From positions 1 through 64,000 of the forward strand of contig NZ_FNOJ01000008.1 in NCBI RefSeq assembly GCF_900107035.1: a stretch of 64,000 bases of DNA, read 5' to 3'. The position numbers and the translations under genes are program-made. Origin of the DNA: Alicyclobacillus hesperidum. Lineage in GTDB: Bacteria > Bacillota > Bacilli > Alicyclobacillales > Alicyclobacillaceae. Below are positions 9,880 through 19,361 of this stretch, piece after piece. The notes below the pieces were generated by a model. The model was not told the DNA's origin and searched no databases. It saw nothing but the letters and a program-made list of their open reading frames with translations. The stretch's first letter is position 1; each line of letters begins with the position of its first letter.

Positions 9880-10552
9880 GTGCTAAGCCCTCCTCGACAT
9901 ATTGGTGCATCGATTGAAACAACCTCCGCCCGTCCACCGAACCCATCCAATCGAAGATCGCGCGTTCGGGATGCGGCATAAGTCCTAGTACGTTGCCGCC
10001 TTGGCCAAGAATTCCGGCGATATCAGCCACCGATCCATTCGGACTGTGCGCATAGCGAAACGCGATCCGGCCTTCGTTGCGAAGGTCAGCGACCGTTTCC
10101 GGATCGGCATGAAATCTGCCTTCTCCGTGTGCGATGGGAATTTGAATGCGTTCCCCGAGTTGGTACGCACGCGTGAAAGGACTTGTATTGTTGTCGACGA
10201 TGAGTTCCACCATCTCGCAACGAAACTGCAAATGGTTGTTGCGTAAAAGTGCTCCTGGCAATAAATGCGATTCGGTCAAAACCTGAAATCCATTACAAAT
10301 CCCGAGCACGAGCTTGCCCTCTGCCACTTCTCGCCGCACGGCCTCAACCGCGGGTGAAAAGCGAGCGATGGCCCCGCTGCGCAAGTAGTCTCCGTAGGAG
10401 AAACCTCCAGGTAAAATGATGGCGTCGTATTGCGATAAGTCCGTTGCATCGTGCCAGACGAGATCAACCGTATCACCGGTTGTTTCGCGCACGGCCTGTG
10501 CTGCGTCCTCATCGCAGTTCGATCCGGGAAAGACCACGACCGCCCACTTCAT
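9860..10552 (-). CDS. purQ: FGAM synthase glutaminase subunit PurQ
   Basis: Class I glutamine amidotransferase subunit that feeds ammonia to Pur[17 protein letters not shown] starts the fold; [12 protein letters not shown] is the oxyanion region. The nucleophile Cys is in [10 protein letters not shown] and the catalytic His in [10 protein letters not shown]. At 230 residues it is of normal size. Its ATG overlaps the purS stop by 4 nt. Confidence 0.95.
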   Translation of the reverse strand: MKWAVVVFPGSNCDEDAAQAVRETTGDTVDLVWHDATDLSQYDAIILPGGFSYGDYLRSGAIARFSPAVEAVRREVAEGKLVLGICNGFQVLTESHLLPGALLRNNHLQFRCEMVELIVDNNTSPFTRAYQLGERIQIPIAHGEGRFHADPETVADLRNEGRIAFRYAHSPNGSVADIAGILGQGGNVLGLMPHPERAIFDWMGSVDGRRLFQSMHQYVEEGLAHARANA

Positions 10553-10809
10553 ACGACCGTCTCCTTCAGCTCATACGCGTACGTCTCCATGACTGGATTC
10601 GATAGTACGCGCTCGCACATTTGCTCCACCGACTTACGTGCCTCTTCTTCGGTGTCGCCCGTTACCGTCAAATGCATATACTTGCCGATGCGCACGTTTT
10701 GCGCGCCGTCAAAACCAAGCGTGTGCAAAGCCTGCTCAACCGCGTGGCCCTGCGGATCGAACACAGACGGCTTGAGCCATACTCGAACTTCCACGTCAAA
10801 CGTCTTCAC
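10549..10809 (-). CDS. purS: FGAM synthase subunit PurS
   Basis: Small structural subunit bridging PurL and PurQ. The conserved 86-residue protein begins at GTG 10809 ([15 protein letters not shown]). The longer upstream ORF is a shadow of purC. AAGGAGG lies about 8 nt before the GTG. The start overlaps the purC stop as [16 protein letters not shown] and [12 protein letters not shown] are family hallmarks. Confidence 0.93.
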   Translation of the reverse strand: MKTFDVEVRVWLKPSVFDPQGHAVEQALHTLGFDGAQNVRIGKYMHLTVTGDTEEEARKSVEQMCERVLSNPVMETYAYELKETVV

Positions 10810-11522
10810 GCTGATAGGCCTCCTTTCATGCGCCGCCACACTTCCTGGTACGCATCCTCGACACCGCCAAGATCTTGGCGGAATCTGTCCTTGTCCAATT
10901 TTTGATGTGTATCTTTGTCCCATAAGCGGCAAGTGTCCGGCGAAATTTCGTCGGCCAGGACGATCTCGCCTGACGGTAAGCGCCCAAACTCGATTTTGAA
11001 ATCGATCAACGCCAACCCGCACGCCGCAAAACGCTCCTGTAGCAGGCGGTTGACCTCGAGTGCGCGCGTACGCAATTCAGCCAAATCTTCTTGCGAAGCC
11101 AGCCCAAGAACCAAAGCCTGGTCATCCGTGAGCAAGGGATCGCCCAATTCATCGTTCTTGTAATAGAATTCGACAAGCGGCCGCGGCAATACGGTTCCTT
11201 CCAATACGCCAAGGCGCTTTGAGAAACTGCCAGCGGCAACATTGCGCACAACGACTTCTAGCGGAAGAATGTCGACTTTGCGAACGATGGTCTCCCGCTC
11301 CGACACCTGCTCGACGAAATGCGTCGGTACGCCATGTTCGGCGAGATATTGAAACAGCAGATTGCTCATCTGATTATTGATGGCTCCCTTGCCCTCTATC
11401 TGCCCACGCTTTTGGCCGTTGAACGCCGTGGCATCATCTTTGTAGTACACTCTGACCAATTCTGGTTGATCCGTTGCGAATACTTTTTTTGCTTTGCCCT
11501 CATACAGCATCTCTGCCGCCAT
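10806..11522 (-). CDS. purC: SAICAR synthetase
   Basis: Condenses CAIR with aspartate. The true N-terminus is [15 protein letters not shown] (ATG 11522); upstream codons belong to another frame of purB. The 238 residues contain [13 protein letters not shown] (ATP/substrate loop), [20 protein letters not shown] and IDFKIEFGR with [13 protein letters not shown] modest AAAGGG site lies upstream. It follows purB by 41 nt, with a palindrome spanning the junction. Confidence 0.95.
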   Translation of the reverse strand: MAAEMLYEGKAKKVFATDQPELVRVYYKDDATAFNGQKRGQIEGKGAINNQMSNLLFQYLAEHGVPTHFVEQVSERETIVRKVDILPLEVVVRNVAAGSFSKRLGVLEGTVLPRPLVEFYYKNDELGDPLLTDDQALVLGLASQEDLAELRTRALEVNRLLQERFAACGLALIDFKIEFGRLPSGEIVLADEISPDTCRLWDKDTHQKLDKDRFRQDLGGVEDAYQEVWRRMKGGLSA

Positions 11523-11550
11523 TGCGAGCACCCTTTCGCATTCAAATAGC

Positions 11551-11574
11551 TTGGCTGGTGATATCACCAGCCAA
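11551..11574. repeat. perfect 24-bp palindrome at the purB/purC junction
   Basis: The 12-nt arm TTGGCTGGTGAT is followed by its exact reverse complement, centred on the purB stop. There is no T-run after it, so it may be an RNA-stability or processing hairpin or a translational-coupling element rather than a terminator. Confidence 0.6.
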
Positions 11575-12856
11575 AGCGATGGAAAATCGTATCGACGTGT
11601 TTGATGTGCCAAGCGGGATCGAAACAAGCTTCGATCTCATCCTGCGAGAGGACGGCGCGAATCGGTTCTGAAGCAAGTACTAAATCTTTAAACGACCGGC
11701 TTTCCTCCCAAGCCTGCATCGCGAGCGGCTGCACCGTATCGTAGGCCGCTTCGCGCGACATGCCTTTGTCAATCAAGGTCGTCAAGACGCGTTGTGAAAA
11801 CACAAGGCCGTGCGTACGCTCCATGTTGCGGCGCATGTTTTCGGGGTAGACGTGCAAATCGCTCAGGATGCGGTTCATGCGATTCAGTAGATAGTCAATG
11901 AGGATCGTCGCGTCAGGCAGGACGACGCGCTCAACGGAAGAGTGGCTGATGTCGCGCTCATGCCAGAGCGGCACGTCTTCCAGTGCAGGAATCACATAGC
12001 CGCGCAACACGCGGGCGAGACCGGAGATTTGCTCGCAAGAAACCGGGTTGCGTTTGTGCGGCATGGCCGACGAGCCTTTCTGCCCTTTGTAAAACGGCTC
12101 TTCGACCTCGCGTACCTCTGACTTTTGCAAACCGCGAATTTCCGTCGCAATCTTGTCCAACGTTGTACCGATGAGTGCAATGGTAAAAAGAAACTCCGCG
12201 TGCCGATCCCGCTGCAAAGTCTGCGTGCTGATGGGCGCTGGTTTGAGCCCTAGGCGAGCGCAAACTTTCTCTTCAACCTGCGGATCGACATTCGCATACG
12301 TGCCGACGGCCCCCGAGATCTTGCCGTAGCGCAGACGCTCGCACGCAGCGTCAAAACGCTCCAGATCGCGTTCGATCTCGGCATACCAAAGCGCGCATTT
12401 CAGCCCAAATGTCGTTGGTTCCGCATGGACACCGTGCGTGCGACCCATCATGACCGTCGTGCGATGGCGTTTAGCCAATGCCTCCAACGTCCTCAGCAGG
12501 GCCTCGAGATCCTCGCGAATGATGGCCATCGGCTTGCGCAGTTGCGCAGATAGTGCGGTATCCACGACATCAGTCGAGGTCAATCCATAATGGACCCATT
12601 TGCGTTCCTCGCCGAGCGACTCCGAGACAGCGCGTGTAAAAGCCACGACGTCGTGCCGCGTCTCGCGTTCGATTTCAAGCACGCGATCGACATCAAACCG
12701 CGCATTCTCACGGATTTTGCGTGCGTCTTCAACTGGAATGACACCGAGTTCGGACCACGCCTCCACGGCGAGGATCTCCACCTCCAGCCACCACTTCATG
12801 CGCGCTTCCAACGTCCACAGTTCCGCCATTTCAGGGCGGCTGTACCGATCGATCAC
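11564..12856 (-). CDS. purB: adenylosuccinate lyase
   Basis: Cleaves SAICAR and adenylosuccinate in the purine and AMP pathways. The 430 residues of the fumarase/aspartase superfamily include [41 protein letters not shown] and the signature [19 protein letters not shown] start with GAGGAGG 8 nt upstream. It is the first gene of the operon here; purE and purK are not adjacent. Confidence 0.95.
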   Translation of the reverse strand: MIDRYSRPEMAELWTLEARMKWWLEVEILAVEAWSELGVIPVEDARKIRENARFDVDRVLEIERETRHDVVAFTRAVSESLGEERKWVHYGLTSTDVVDTALSAQLRKPMAIIREDLEALLRTLEALAKRHRTTVMMGRTHGVHAEPTTFGLKCALWYAEIERDLERFDAACERLRYGKISGAVGTYANVDPQVEEKVCARLGLKPAPISTQTLQRDRHAEFLFTIALIGTTLDKIATEIRGLQKSEVREVEEPFYKGQKGSSAMPHKRNPVSCEQISGLARVLRGYVIPALEDVPLWHERDISHSSVERVVLPDATILIDYLLNRMNRILSDLHVYPENMRRNMERTHGLVFSQRVLTTLIDKGMSREAAYDTVQPLAMQAWEESRSFKDLVLASEPIRAVLSQDEIEACFDPAWHIKHVDTIFHRFGW

Positions 12857-12886
12857 GCCATCTTCCTCCTCGTCTTTGCTGTCTCT

Positions 12887-12915
12887 ATCGTAACACGAAT
12901 CCCGCAGAATCCGAA
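12887..12915 (-). promoter_or_regulatory. predicted sigma-A promoter of the pur operon
   Basis: On the minus strand TTCGGA (12910-12915) and TACGAT (12887-12892) are separated by 17 bp. The -35 overlaps the proximal PurBox, as expected for repression. The element matches are modest (3/6 and 4/6), so position relative to the operator carries the call. Confidence 0.5.
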
Positions 12916-12950
12916 CATTAAATTAAAAAATAAATAAAACGTTCGGATTC
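12907..12950. promoter_or_regulatory. pair of inverted PurBoxes (PurR operator)
   Basis: CCGAAC at 12911-12916 and its inverse GTTCGG at 12941-12946 are each flanked by GAAT on the outer side. As 14-mers they are 16 bp apart with an AT-rich spacer. This is the arrangement of PurR operators in Bacillota (consensus AWWWCCGAACWWT). It lies between guaA and purB, upstream of purB. Confidence 0.85.
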
Positions 12951-12962
12951 TCGCGTCCAATT

Positions 12963-14495
12963 TTATTCCCATTCAATGGTCGCTGGCGGTTTCGACGTGA
13001 TATCGTAGACGACGCGATTAACGCCGGGCACTTCATTCACGATGCGCGTCGAAATTCGAGCCAAGACGTCCCACGGTACGCGTGCAAAGTCAGCCGTCAT
13101 ACCTTCCTGCGAAACGACGGCGCGGATCGCGAGCGTGTGTGCATACGTGCGTTCATCCCCCATGACACCAACCGTGCGGTTGCTCGTCAGAACGGTGAAA
13201 TACTGCCAGATCTCGCGAGCAAGCCCTGCGTTCGCCACCTCATCACGCAAAATCGCGTCCGATTCACGCACAATGGCAAGCTTGTCCTCCGTCACTTCGC
13301 CAATCACGCGGATCGCCAAACCTGGACCTGGGAACGGTTGGCGCCACACCAGTTCGGAAGGCAACCCAAGTTGTTCGCCGAGACGTCTGACTTCATCTTT
13401 GAATAACTCTTTGAGCGGCTCGACGATTTGAAACCGCACATCTTCCGGCAGACCGCCGACATTGTGATGAGACTTGATGGTTGCCGCCGTATGCGTACCA
13501 CTCTCGACAATGTCGGTATACAGTGTGCCCTGCACAAGAAAATCGAAAGGCCCTAAGCGCTCCGACTCTGCCTCAAACACGCGGATAAACTCCTCGCCGA
13601 TGATCTTGCGCTTGCGCTCCGGGTCCTCAACCCCTGCCAACTTGCCAAGGAAGCGATCACGTGCGTCGACACGCACGACGTCAATGCCCAGTTGCCCACC
13701 GAGCGTCGACATCACGCTGTCGCTCTCCCCCTTGCGCAAGAGGCCGTGATCGACAAACATCGCTGTCAATTGATTGCCGATAGCGCGGTGCACGAGAGCA
13801 GCTGCGACCGAAGAATCGACTCCGCCGGACAGGGCAACGAGTACCCGCTTGTTCCCAACCTGCTCGCGGATTTTGGCCACCGATTCTTCAATCAGGTTGT
13901 CCATCGTCCAATCTCCATGGCAGCCGCAAATCTCAAACAGGAAATTGCGCAGCATGTCCGTGCCGTACTCACTGTGTTGCACTTCCGGATGGTATTGCAC
14001 CGCATAAAGTGAACGTTCCGGTGCACTCATCGCCGCAATTGCGCCCGAGTCAGTCTTCGCATCGAGCCTAAACCCGGCTGGCACACCCGTCACGACGTCG
14101 CTATGACTCATCCACACCTGTTGTCGCTGCGGCAAATTCGCAAACACCGGCGATGCATCCGCTGCAACGTCAATATGCGCACGCCCGTACTCGCGTACGG
14201 CTCCCCGCGCCACGTCCGCGTGAAAAAGTTTTGCAATAAGTTGCATGCCATAACAAATGCCAAGGACGGGTACACCGAGTTCGAAGATGGCCGGATCGAC
14301 CGTTGGTGCCCCTTCGGCAAACACACTTTTGGGACCGCCTGAAAACACAACGCCTTTCAGTGGTTTCTTGCGCAACTCGTCGGCGGGAGTGTTGTATGGC
14401 AACAGTTCCGAATAGACTCCCAGTTCGCGAATGCGTCGCGCAATCAACTGATTGTACTGTCCTCCGAAATCAAGAACGGCTACGACTTCATGCAT
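12963..14495 (-). CDS. guaA: GMP synthase (glutamine-hydrolysing)
   Basis: Converts XMP to GMP. The 510-residue protein starts at [16 protein letters not shown]; the longer ORF runs into the leader and is not used. The glutaminase domain carries GICYGMQL (Cys) and [12 protein letters not shown] (His). The ATP-pyrophosphatase domain has the P-loop [16 protein letters not shown], and the C-terminus ends KPPATIEWE as usual. An AAAGGAG site lies about 12 nt from the ATG. Transcription starts far upstream through a guanine riboswitch and terminator. Confidence 0.97.
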   Translation of the reverse strand: MHEVVAVLDFGGQYNQLIARRIRELGVYSELLPYNTPADELRKKPLKGVVFSGGPKSVFAEGAPTVDPAIFELGVPVLGICYGMQLIAKLFHADVARGAVREYGRAHIDVAADASPVFANLPQRQQVWMSHSDVVTGVPAGFRLDAKTDSGAIAAMSAPERSLYAVQYHPEVQHSEYGTDMLRNFLFEICGCHGDWTMDNLIEESVAKIREQVGNKRVLVALSGGVDSSVAAALVHRAIGNQLTAMFVDHGLLRKGESDSVMSTLGGQLGIDVVRVDARDRFLGKLAGVEDPERKRKIIGEEFIRVFEAESERLGPFDFLVQGTLYTDIVESGTHTAATIKSHHNVGGLPEDVRFQIVEPLKELFKDEVRRLGEQLGLPSELVWRQPFPGPGLAIRVIGEVTEDKLAIVRESDAILRDEVANAGLAREIWQYFTVLTSNRTVGVMGDERTYAHTLAIRAVVSQEGMTADFARVPWDVLARISTRIVNEVPGVNRVVYDITSKPPATIEWE

Positions 14496-14544
14496 ATCTG
14501 TCTGGCACTCCTTTATGGGAAAAGGTCGTCTGAGGAGAGGTAAT

Positions 14545-14588
14545 AAAAAAGACCGCCCTGTCCCACCAACATTGTGGGTACGAGGGTC
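14545..14588 (-). terminator. riboswitch-controlled terminator in the guaA leader
   Basis: A GACC...GGTC-closed hairpin (14551-14588 on the minus strand), with inner CCCAC/GTGGG pairing, is followed by six T residues (complement of 14545-14550). It lies 50 nt before guaA and is the likely off-state structure of the guanine riboswitch. Confidence 0.75.
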
Positions 14589-14720
14589 GGCCCATGTATG
14601 ACATGGCGAAACACCAACGTCCCCCGCACATTGTCGCAAACGAAAGGTGCACGAAACAAGCGCAGGTGCACAATTCGCACGGCATGCGGAAAGACGCAGT
14701 GATCCGAATTTACCTCCGAC

Positions 14721-14787
14721 CTCGTAGCCAGGCAATTTACGGTTGCCTCGTAGAGACTGCCAAGCCATATTCTTGGCATTATACGAG
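14721..14787 (-). ncRNA. guanine (purine-class) riboswitch aptamer upstream of guaA
   Basis: Minus-strand reading begins CTCGTATAATGCC, continues ATATGGCTTGGC...GTCTCTAC, and ends CCGTAAATTGCCTGGCTACGAG in shorter pieces (14721-14742). P1 arms are CTCGTA and TACGAG. The nucleotide that discriminates guanine from adenine (C before TACGAG) is C, so guanine is the predicted ligand. A terminator follows, so guanine binding should shut guaA off. Confidence 0.88.
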
Positions 14788-14804
14788 TCTGGAATCACGC
14801 CATC

Positions 14805-14833
14805 ATTCTATAGATTCACTAGCTTGTCGTCAA
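14805..14833 (-). promoter_or_regulatory. sigma-A promoter of the guaA leader
   Basis: TTGACG (14828-14833) and TAGAAT (14805-14810) with a 17-bp spacer on the minus strand. The predicted start of transcription falls about 10 nt before the aptamer P1 helix. Confidence 0.7.
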
Positions 14834-14931
14834 TTGCTGAAAGTTGTCATAGAGGATGAGCGTTTTGCAGATTTCTGAGCCCTTGTGGGGTGGTCAAGGA
14901 CTATGAAACACAGGGCCTGGCCGCGGCGACT

Positions 14932-15912
14932 TCAGAGCGCCCCCACCACAGGGTGCGGTACATATGGCTGCTCGAGATACGCAATCTCCTCGTCAGACAA
15001 TTTGACGCTCAGAGATGCCACTGCATCGTCAAGATGGTGTTCCTTCGTCGCGCCCACAATCGGGGCCGTGACTGGTTGCTTATGCAACAGCCATGCCAAA
15101 GCCAGTTGTGCTCGCGGCACGCCATGCTTGTCTGCCAACTCGGCAACGCGATCGATGATGTCCTGATCCGCATCTGCCATTGGATCGTATTTCGCCTTTT
15201 GCACTTGATCCGTTTGCGATCTCGCCGTTGTTTCGGTTTTATCGCGCGTCAATCGCCCAGACGCCAAGGGGCTGTACGGAATGACGGCAATCTTCTCCGC
15301 GGCACACAACGGCAACATTTCTCTCTCTTCTTCGCGGTAAATCAAGTTGTAGTGATTTTGCATGGACACAAAGCGCGTCCATCCGTGTTTTTCAGCAACG
15401 GTAAGCGCCTTCAAAAACTGCCACGCATACATCGCGGACGCACCGATATACCGCGCCTTGCCGGCCTTTACAACATCGTGCAAAGCCTCCATCGTTTCTT
15501 CAATGGGGGTGGTATAATCCCAACGGTGAATCTGATATAAGTCCACATAATCTGTACCCAGTCGCTTTAGACTGTTATCGATTTCCGCCATGATCGCTTT
15601 GCGCGACAACCCTCTCCCATTCGGCCCCTCATGCATGGGGAAAAACACCTTGGTGGCGATCACGACTTCATCACGCCGCACAGACTCCTTCAGGATTTTC
15701 CCGACTATCTCTTCACTCGTTCCAGCAGAATAAACATTTGCCGTGTCAAAGAAATTGATGCCATAGTCGAGTGCCTTTCGGATGATGGGACGAGCTTCGT
15801 CTTCATCAAGTACCCAAGGATGTTGCCAGAGTCCGGGCTTACCAAAGCTCATACAGCCGAGACAAATGCGCGAGACGTCCAAGCCTGTATTGCCAAGTTT
15901 CACATATTCCAT
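14932..15912 (-). CDS. aldo/keto reductase
   Basis: NADPH-dependent TIM-barrel oxidoreductase of about 326 residues. MEYVKLGNTGLDVSRICLG starts the barrel at ATG 15912, which has GGAGG upstream; the first ATG at 15927 lacks support. FDTANVYSAGTSEE holds the catalytic Asp and Tyr. VIATKVF supplies the Lys strand and YQIHRWD the His. The C-terminal NADP-binding IVGATKEHHLDDAVAS is typical. It lies 31 nt after the transglutaminase gene, so it is probably the last gene of that transcript, inserted where B. subtilis has yebA next to guaA. The substrate is unknown. Confidence 0.9.
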   Translation of the reverse strand: MEYVKLGNTGLDVSRICLGCMSFGKPGLWQHPWVLDEDEARPIIRKALDYGINFFDTANVYSAGTSEEIVGKILKESVRRDEVVIATKVFFPMHEGPNGRGLSRKAIMAEIDNSLKRLGTDYVDLYQIHRWDYTTPIEETMEALHDVVKAGKARYIGASAMYAWQFLKALTVAEKHGWTRFVSMQNHYNLIYREEEREMLPLCAAEKIAVIPYSPLASGRLTRDKTETTARSQTDQVQKAKYDPMADADQDIIDRVAELADKHGVPRAQLALAWLLHKQPVTAPIVGATKEHHLDDAVASLSVKLSDEEIAYLEQPYVPHPVVGAL

Positions 15913-15943
15913 AACTCTGTCCTCCAATCTAACTCAACAGCGT

Positions 15944-18157
15944 TCATTCGCCCTTGATTGTACGCTGGGTCCTGACCTGGTCAATGCCCAAAACGACTGC
16001 TTTTGTCACGTAATCCACAAATGTTGTGGACTTGCCTATCATCCGCCGCCATCGATCCAGTGGCTCGCGCAAGCGCAGCGCCGCACCTGTTTCCAACGGC
16101 ACACCTCCGTACAAAACGGCCTCGGCCTCACTCAACCAAGCAAAGAAATCCTCTTGGCTCGTACCAGAAGCTCGCGCCAACGGCCATAGCTGGCGCAGCG
16201 TGGCAGACTTGCCGGCACTCGGCAGGGAACGTTGCAAGAGCTCCCTACACGTGTTTGCCAAAGCTAGCTCCGGTGCCGTTCGCCATAGTCGTTCAAGCCG
16301 CCTCGCGTGAACGATGTAGCCCACGACGATTGCACAGAGCGATAGCCCGAAGATAACGCCGAAAGCAAGGACTGCCCATGCAGTCCAACGAAAGCGGGTT
16401 ATTTCTCCGGTTTTCGACAACGTGTCCCAAGTTTGTTGGGTATGCGTCGGTGTGAAAGGATGCCCTTCACCTGTCGACGATGGCTGTCCACTCCCATCCC
16501 CGGGCGATCCTCCCTGCAACGTGAAGCCTGCGCCAAAGGGCATGTGGAAAGTCGGCGTCGGATCAAACGGAATCCAGCCGTACTCCGGAAAGTACACCTC
16601 AACCCAGGCATGGGCGTCCGCATCCGTCACTACATAGGTGTCAGGTCCTGTCTGATTGGCATGCGAAACGGCAAACCCTGTCACCCAACGCGTGGGTACA
16701 CCCAACGTGCGCAGCATGACGGCCAAGGCACTCGAAAAGTTGTCACAGTATCCACGATGTGACTGAAACAAAAACTGTGCGACATAATCCTGGCCATCGG
16801 TAGGTGTCGGCACATTGGTCGTGGTATACATTTCGTGCGTCTGCAAATACGACATGAGACTCTTGACCATCTCGTATTCGGTCGTGGCATGCGCGCGTTG
16901 GACCGTCCGCTGTGCCAGTGCTGCAACCGATTTAGGCAGCGTCGAAGGTAGTTGCAAGTCATATTCCTGCACGTCTAATGGGATGGCGCGTTTCATGGCG
17001 GCAAACGGCTCGCGAATGCCGGCCAATAGAGGATACGGATTTGTCGGGACGGTTGTTTCCACCTCATAGCTCTGTCCCGGACGTAGGCGCGGCGCTTGAA
17101 TATTGCCCTGTACCGTGTCCAAGGCAAAGCGGCCATCGTACAACCCTGGCAACCGGATGACGTCCGTCACCTCGTAGCCAGCCAGCAAATCCGAAGTGTC
17201 AACTGGGGACAACAGCGTGATCGTCTCGTCGAACGATCGCGCCGGCAAACCGATGAATCCGTTGTCTGCGATCAGCTGATCGAGTTGCTCCGATTGCATT
17301 TGGCTATCCGTCAACGGCGCGGAAACCCACCCCTGACCGGTATAGGTTGCCAACGTCTGGCCGCGCAGATACGTCGGTTCCGGTGCTGTGAGCGTTAATA
17401 CCGGTCGTGAATTTCGGCTTAGCGCCCCACCAAGCTGGGCATCGTTCAGCGTATACCCCGTAACCAAGCCGCTTGTGCCTGTGGATTTCCCGCCGTGCCC
17501 CTCGCGCGCACCGGCGAAAGTTCGGTGTGGAAAAACAGCAACAAGCCCACCTGCGACAGCCAGAATAGACGTCACCGTTGCCGCTACGCGCGCGATGGCT
17601 CGCGTCTCCCACTTGTATCCGCCACGGTGGACAGCCATCACAAAAAACATAACCGCAAGCAGTGCAACGGCGGCTTGCAACGACTTGACCGGCGCCATGC
17701 TGGATAAAGCAATCAGCCCCGCACACGCGATGGCGTTATAAAACAACCACAGCACTGTGCGGCGGCTGGCGTACGAAACAAGCCAATAAGCGCCCGTTAG
17801 CAGCCAGACAAAGAGCCATGTCTGTAGCGGATCGGCCAGTGTTCCGTGGTGAAACACTTCGCTGAACTCGCGGGCGATGACGATTGTAAGATGCACAGTA
17901 CTTGGCACAAACGCCACGTGCGTGTCCCGCCAATACCAGGCAACATAAGCACATGGCGCGAGCAACGACACGCCGACTCGCACACCCCGCCAGGACGTCG
18001 AAGCGCCTAAGGCAAGCACAGCCAGTAGCCAGAGCACGGATCGAAAGCCGTGCAACGCACCCGCGCCCGCGATGGGTAGAACGGCCGCGGCCAACCAGAT
18101 GGCAGCGAGCCACGCATACACGACACGTGTAGCCAATCGATCACGCCCTGTGACCAT
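15944..18157 (-). CDS. transglutaminase-like membrane protein (TgpA/YebA family)
   Basis: About 737 residues. Several N-terminal transmembrane helices come first, then a long extracytoplasmic part, a transglutaminase core and a last membrane helix with a cytoplasmic DUF4129-like tail. The core shows a Cys in HRGYCDNFSSALAVM, a His in DAHAWVEVYFPEYGW and an Asp in IPFDPTP. It is probably a surface peptidase or transglutaminase. AAAGGGGG abuts an ATG at 18163, and ATG 18157 has 6-nt spacing and is preferred. It overlaps DUF58 by 17 nt and forms the MoxR-DUF58-TgpA module seen as yeaC-yeaD-yebA in B. subtilis. Confidence 0.88.
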   Translation of the reverse strand: MVTGRDRLATRVVYAWLAAIWLAAAVLPIAGAGALHGFRSVLWLLAVLALGASTSWRGVRVGVSLLAPCAYVAWYWRDTHVAFVPSTVHLTIVIAREFSEVFHHGTLADPLQTWLFVWLLTGAYWLVSYASRRTVLWLFYNAIACAGLIALSSMAPVKSLQAAVALLAVMFFVMAVHRGGYKWETRAIARVAATVTSILAVAGGLVAVFPHRTFAGAREGHGGKSTGTSGLVTGYTLNDAQLGGALSRNSRPVLTLTAPEPTYLRGQTLATYTGQGWVSAPLTDSQMQSEQLDQLIADNGFIGLPARSFDETITLLSPVDTSDLLAGYEVTDVIRLPGLYDGRFALDTVQGNIQAPRLRPGQSYEVETTVPTNPYPLLAGIREPFAAMKRAIPLDVQEYDLQLPSTLPKSVAALAQRTVQRAHATTEYEMVKSLMSYLQTHEMYTTTNVPTPTDGQDYVAQFLFQSHRGYCDNFSSALAVMLRTLGVPTRWVTGFAVSHANQTGPDTYVVTDADAHAWVEVYFPEYGWIPFDPTPTFHMPFGAGFTLQGGSPGDGSGQPSSTGEGHPFTPTHTQQTWDTLSKTGEITRFRWTAWAVLAFGVIFGLSLCAIVVGYIVHARRLERLWRTAPELALANTCRELLQRSLPSAGKSATLRQLWPLARASGTSQEDFFAWLSEAEAVLYGGVPLETGAALRLREPLDRWRRMIGKSTTFVDYVTKAVVLGIDQVRTQRTIKGE

Positions 18158-19361
18158 GGACATCCCCCTTTGCGAGTAGCGTCAAATCGCGTGGCTCATG
18201 TATCCAACACACCTGTGCCCCGCGCTCGGCAAGCCAAGCCACGGCATCCTGCACATCGGAGTTGCCTTGCGCTGCACTTGCCATAGCCAGATGGAGCCGT
18301 CCGGCATACGAGCCAAGCCATGCGGCTTGCCTTGAAGCGATGGCGGTGCCAAGCAAAAGAATGGCGGCACTCTCACCTGGCACGTGAGACAACAAGGCCT
18401 GCAAATCTACGGCTTCATCCTGTCGCGTGCAACGAGCGAGGGCATCGAGCAACGCGACTGCGGGATCCGCGCCTGACAAGCCGCTGTCGTAGCGGCCAAG
18501 TGTCATAACCACCCGATTGGGCAATGCCAAGCTGACGTGCGCTCCAATCCGACCGGCTTCCCGCAAGGCGGTCGCAGTCAGCGTCATGACCAACTCAAAT
18601 GATGCGTCATCCTCCATCGCGCCCCCACTCGTCCAGTAGGGCACAAAGAGCCAGGTTCGATCCGCCGGCGGATCGAACGATTTCGTATACAATGTGCCTT
18701 GTCGCAGAGAAGCGGGCCAGTGCACACGTGCCAGCGGATCGCCCTGGCGATATGGATCAATTCCGCCGACTGCGCCCCATTCAGCGCAGCGAAAGCCGGA
18801 ACCACGGCTGCCTGCCATCACGTGCCGCGGCATTGGCAGACACCCGGGCAGATCGAGCGCTTTGGGATGAACGATGATTTCGGCTGCGAGAGGCAAGCGC
18901 CGCCGTACACTGACAAAGCCAAAAGCATCCGCCATTTCGATGCTGACTTCCGAGACGCGATGCACTCCGCGTGGCACGTTCAGTAGCGTGTACGACCAAA
19001 CAGCGGATCGCCGCCAGAGCATCAACGAACGAACGGGTGTCCGCTGGGAATGTAGCGCAAGCGCGCCTTCCCAATCATCGTGCGGACGCAACCACATGAT
19101 GGGTAGCCAACCTTGCCGTTGGATATCGAGGCGCACACAAATGTCGGAACTGGCCATCGTCCGCATCGGCAACGTGCGCTGTACACTGAGCGGCTGCAGA
19201 GCGGATGCGACCAACAGACATTCATAAAACCAGAGCGCCCACAGTGCCGCAGCGATAAAGAGCGCCGCACCGTGCCCAAGCAGCCATGCAACGATACTGA
19301 CGCCTACCGCGAGACAGGCCAGTAGAGCGAGCTTAAAGGGCCAATCGATGCGCTGTGTCAT
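18141..19361 (-). CDS. DUF58 domain protein (YeaD-like)
   Basis: 406 residues. Two hydrophobic helices near the N-terminus (LALLACLAVGVSIVAWLLG and the next segment) are followed by an extracytoplasmic or soluble region ending in a DUF58/von Willebrand A-like domain (GGIDPYRQGDPLARVHWPAS is the DUF58 signature region). Such proteins are partners of MoxR ATPases in complex assembly. Its ATG overlaps the moxR stop as ATGA. The downstream partner is the transglutaminase. Confidence 0.85.
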   Translation of the reverse strand: MTQRIDWPFKLALLACLAVGVSIVAWLLGHGAALFIAAALWALWFYECLLVASALQPLSVQRTLPMRTMASSDICVRLDIQRQGWLPIMWLRPHDDWEGALALHSQRTPVRSLMLWRRSAVWSYTLLNVPRGVHRVSEVSIEMADAFGFVSVRRRLPLAAEIIVHPKALDLPGCLPMPRHVMAGSRGSGFRCAEWGAVGGIDPYRQGDPLARVHWPASLRQGTLYTKSFDPPADRTWLFVPYWTSGGAMEDDASFELVMTLTATALREAGRIGAHVSLALPNRVVMTLGRYDSGLSGADPAVALLDALARCTRQDEAVDLQALLSHVPGESAAILLLGTAIASRQAAWLGSYAGRLHLAMASAAQGNSDVQDAVAWLAERGAQVCWIHEPRDLTLLAKGDVHGHRA

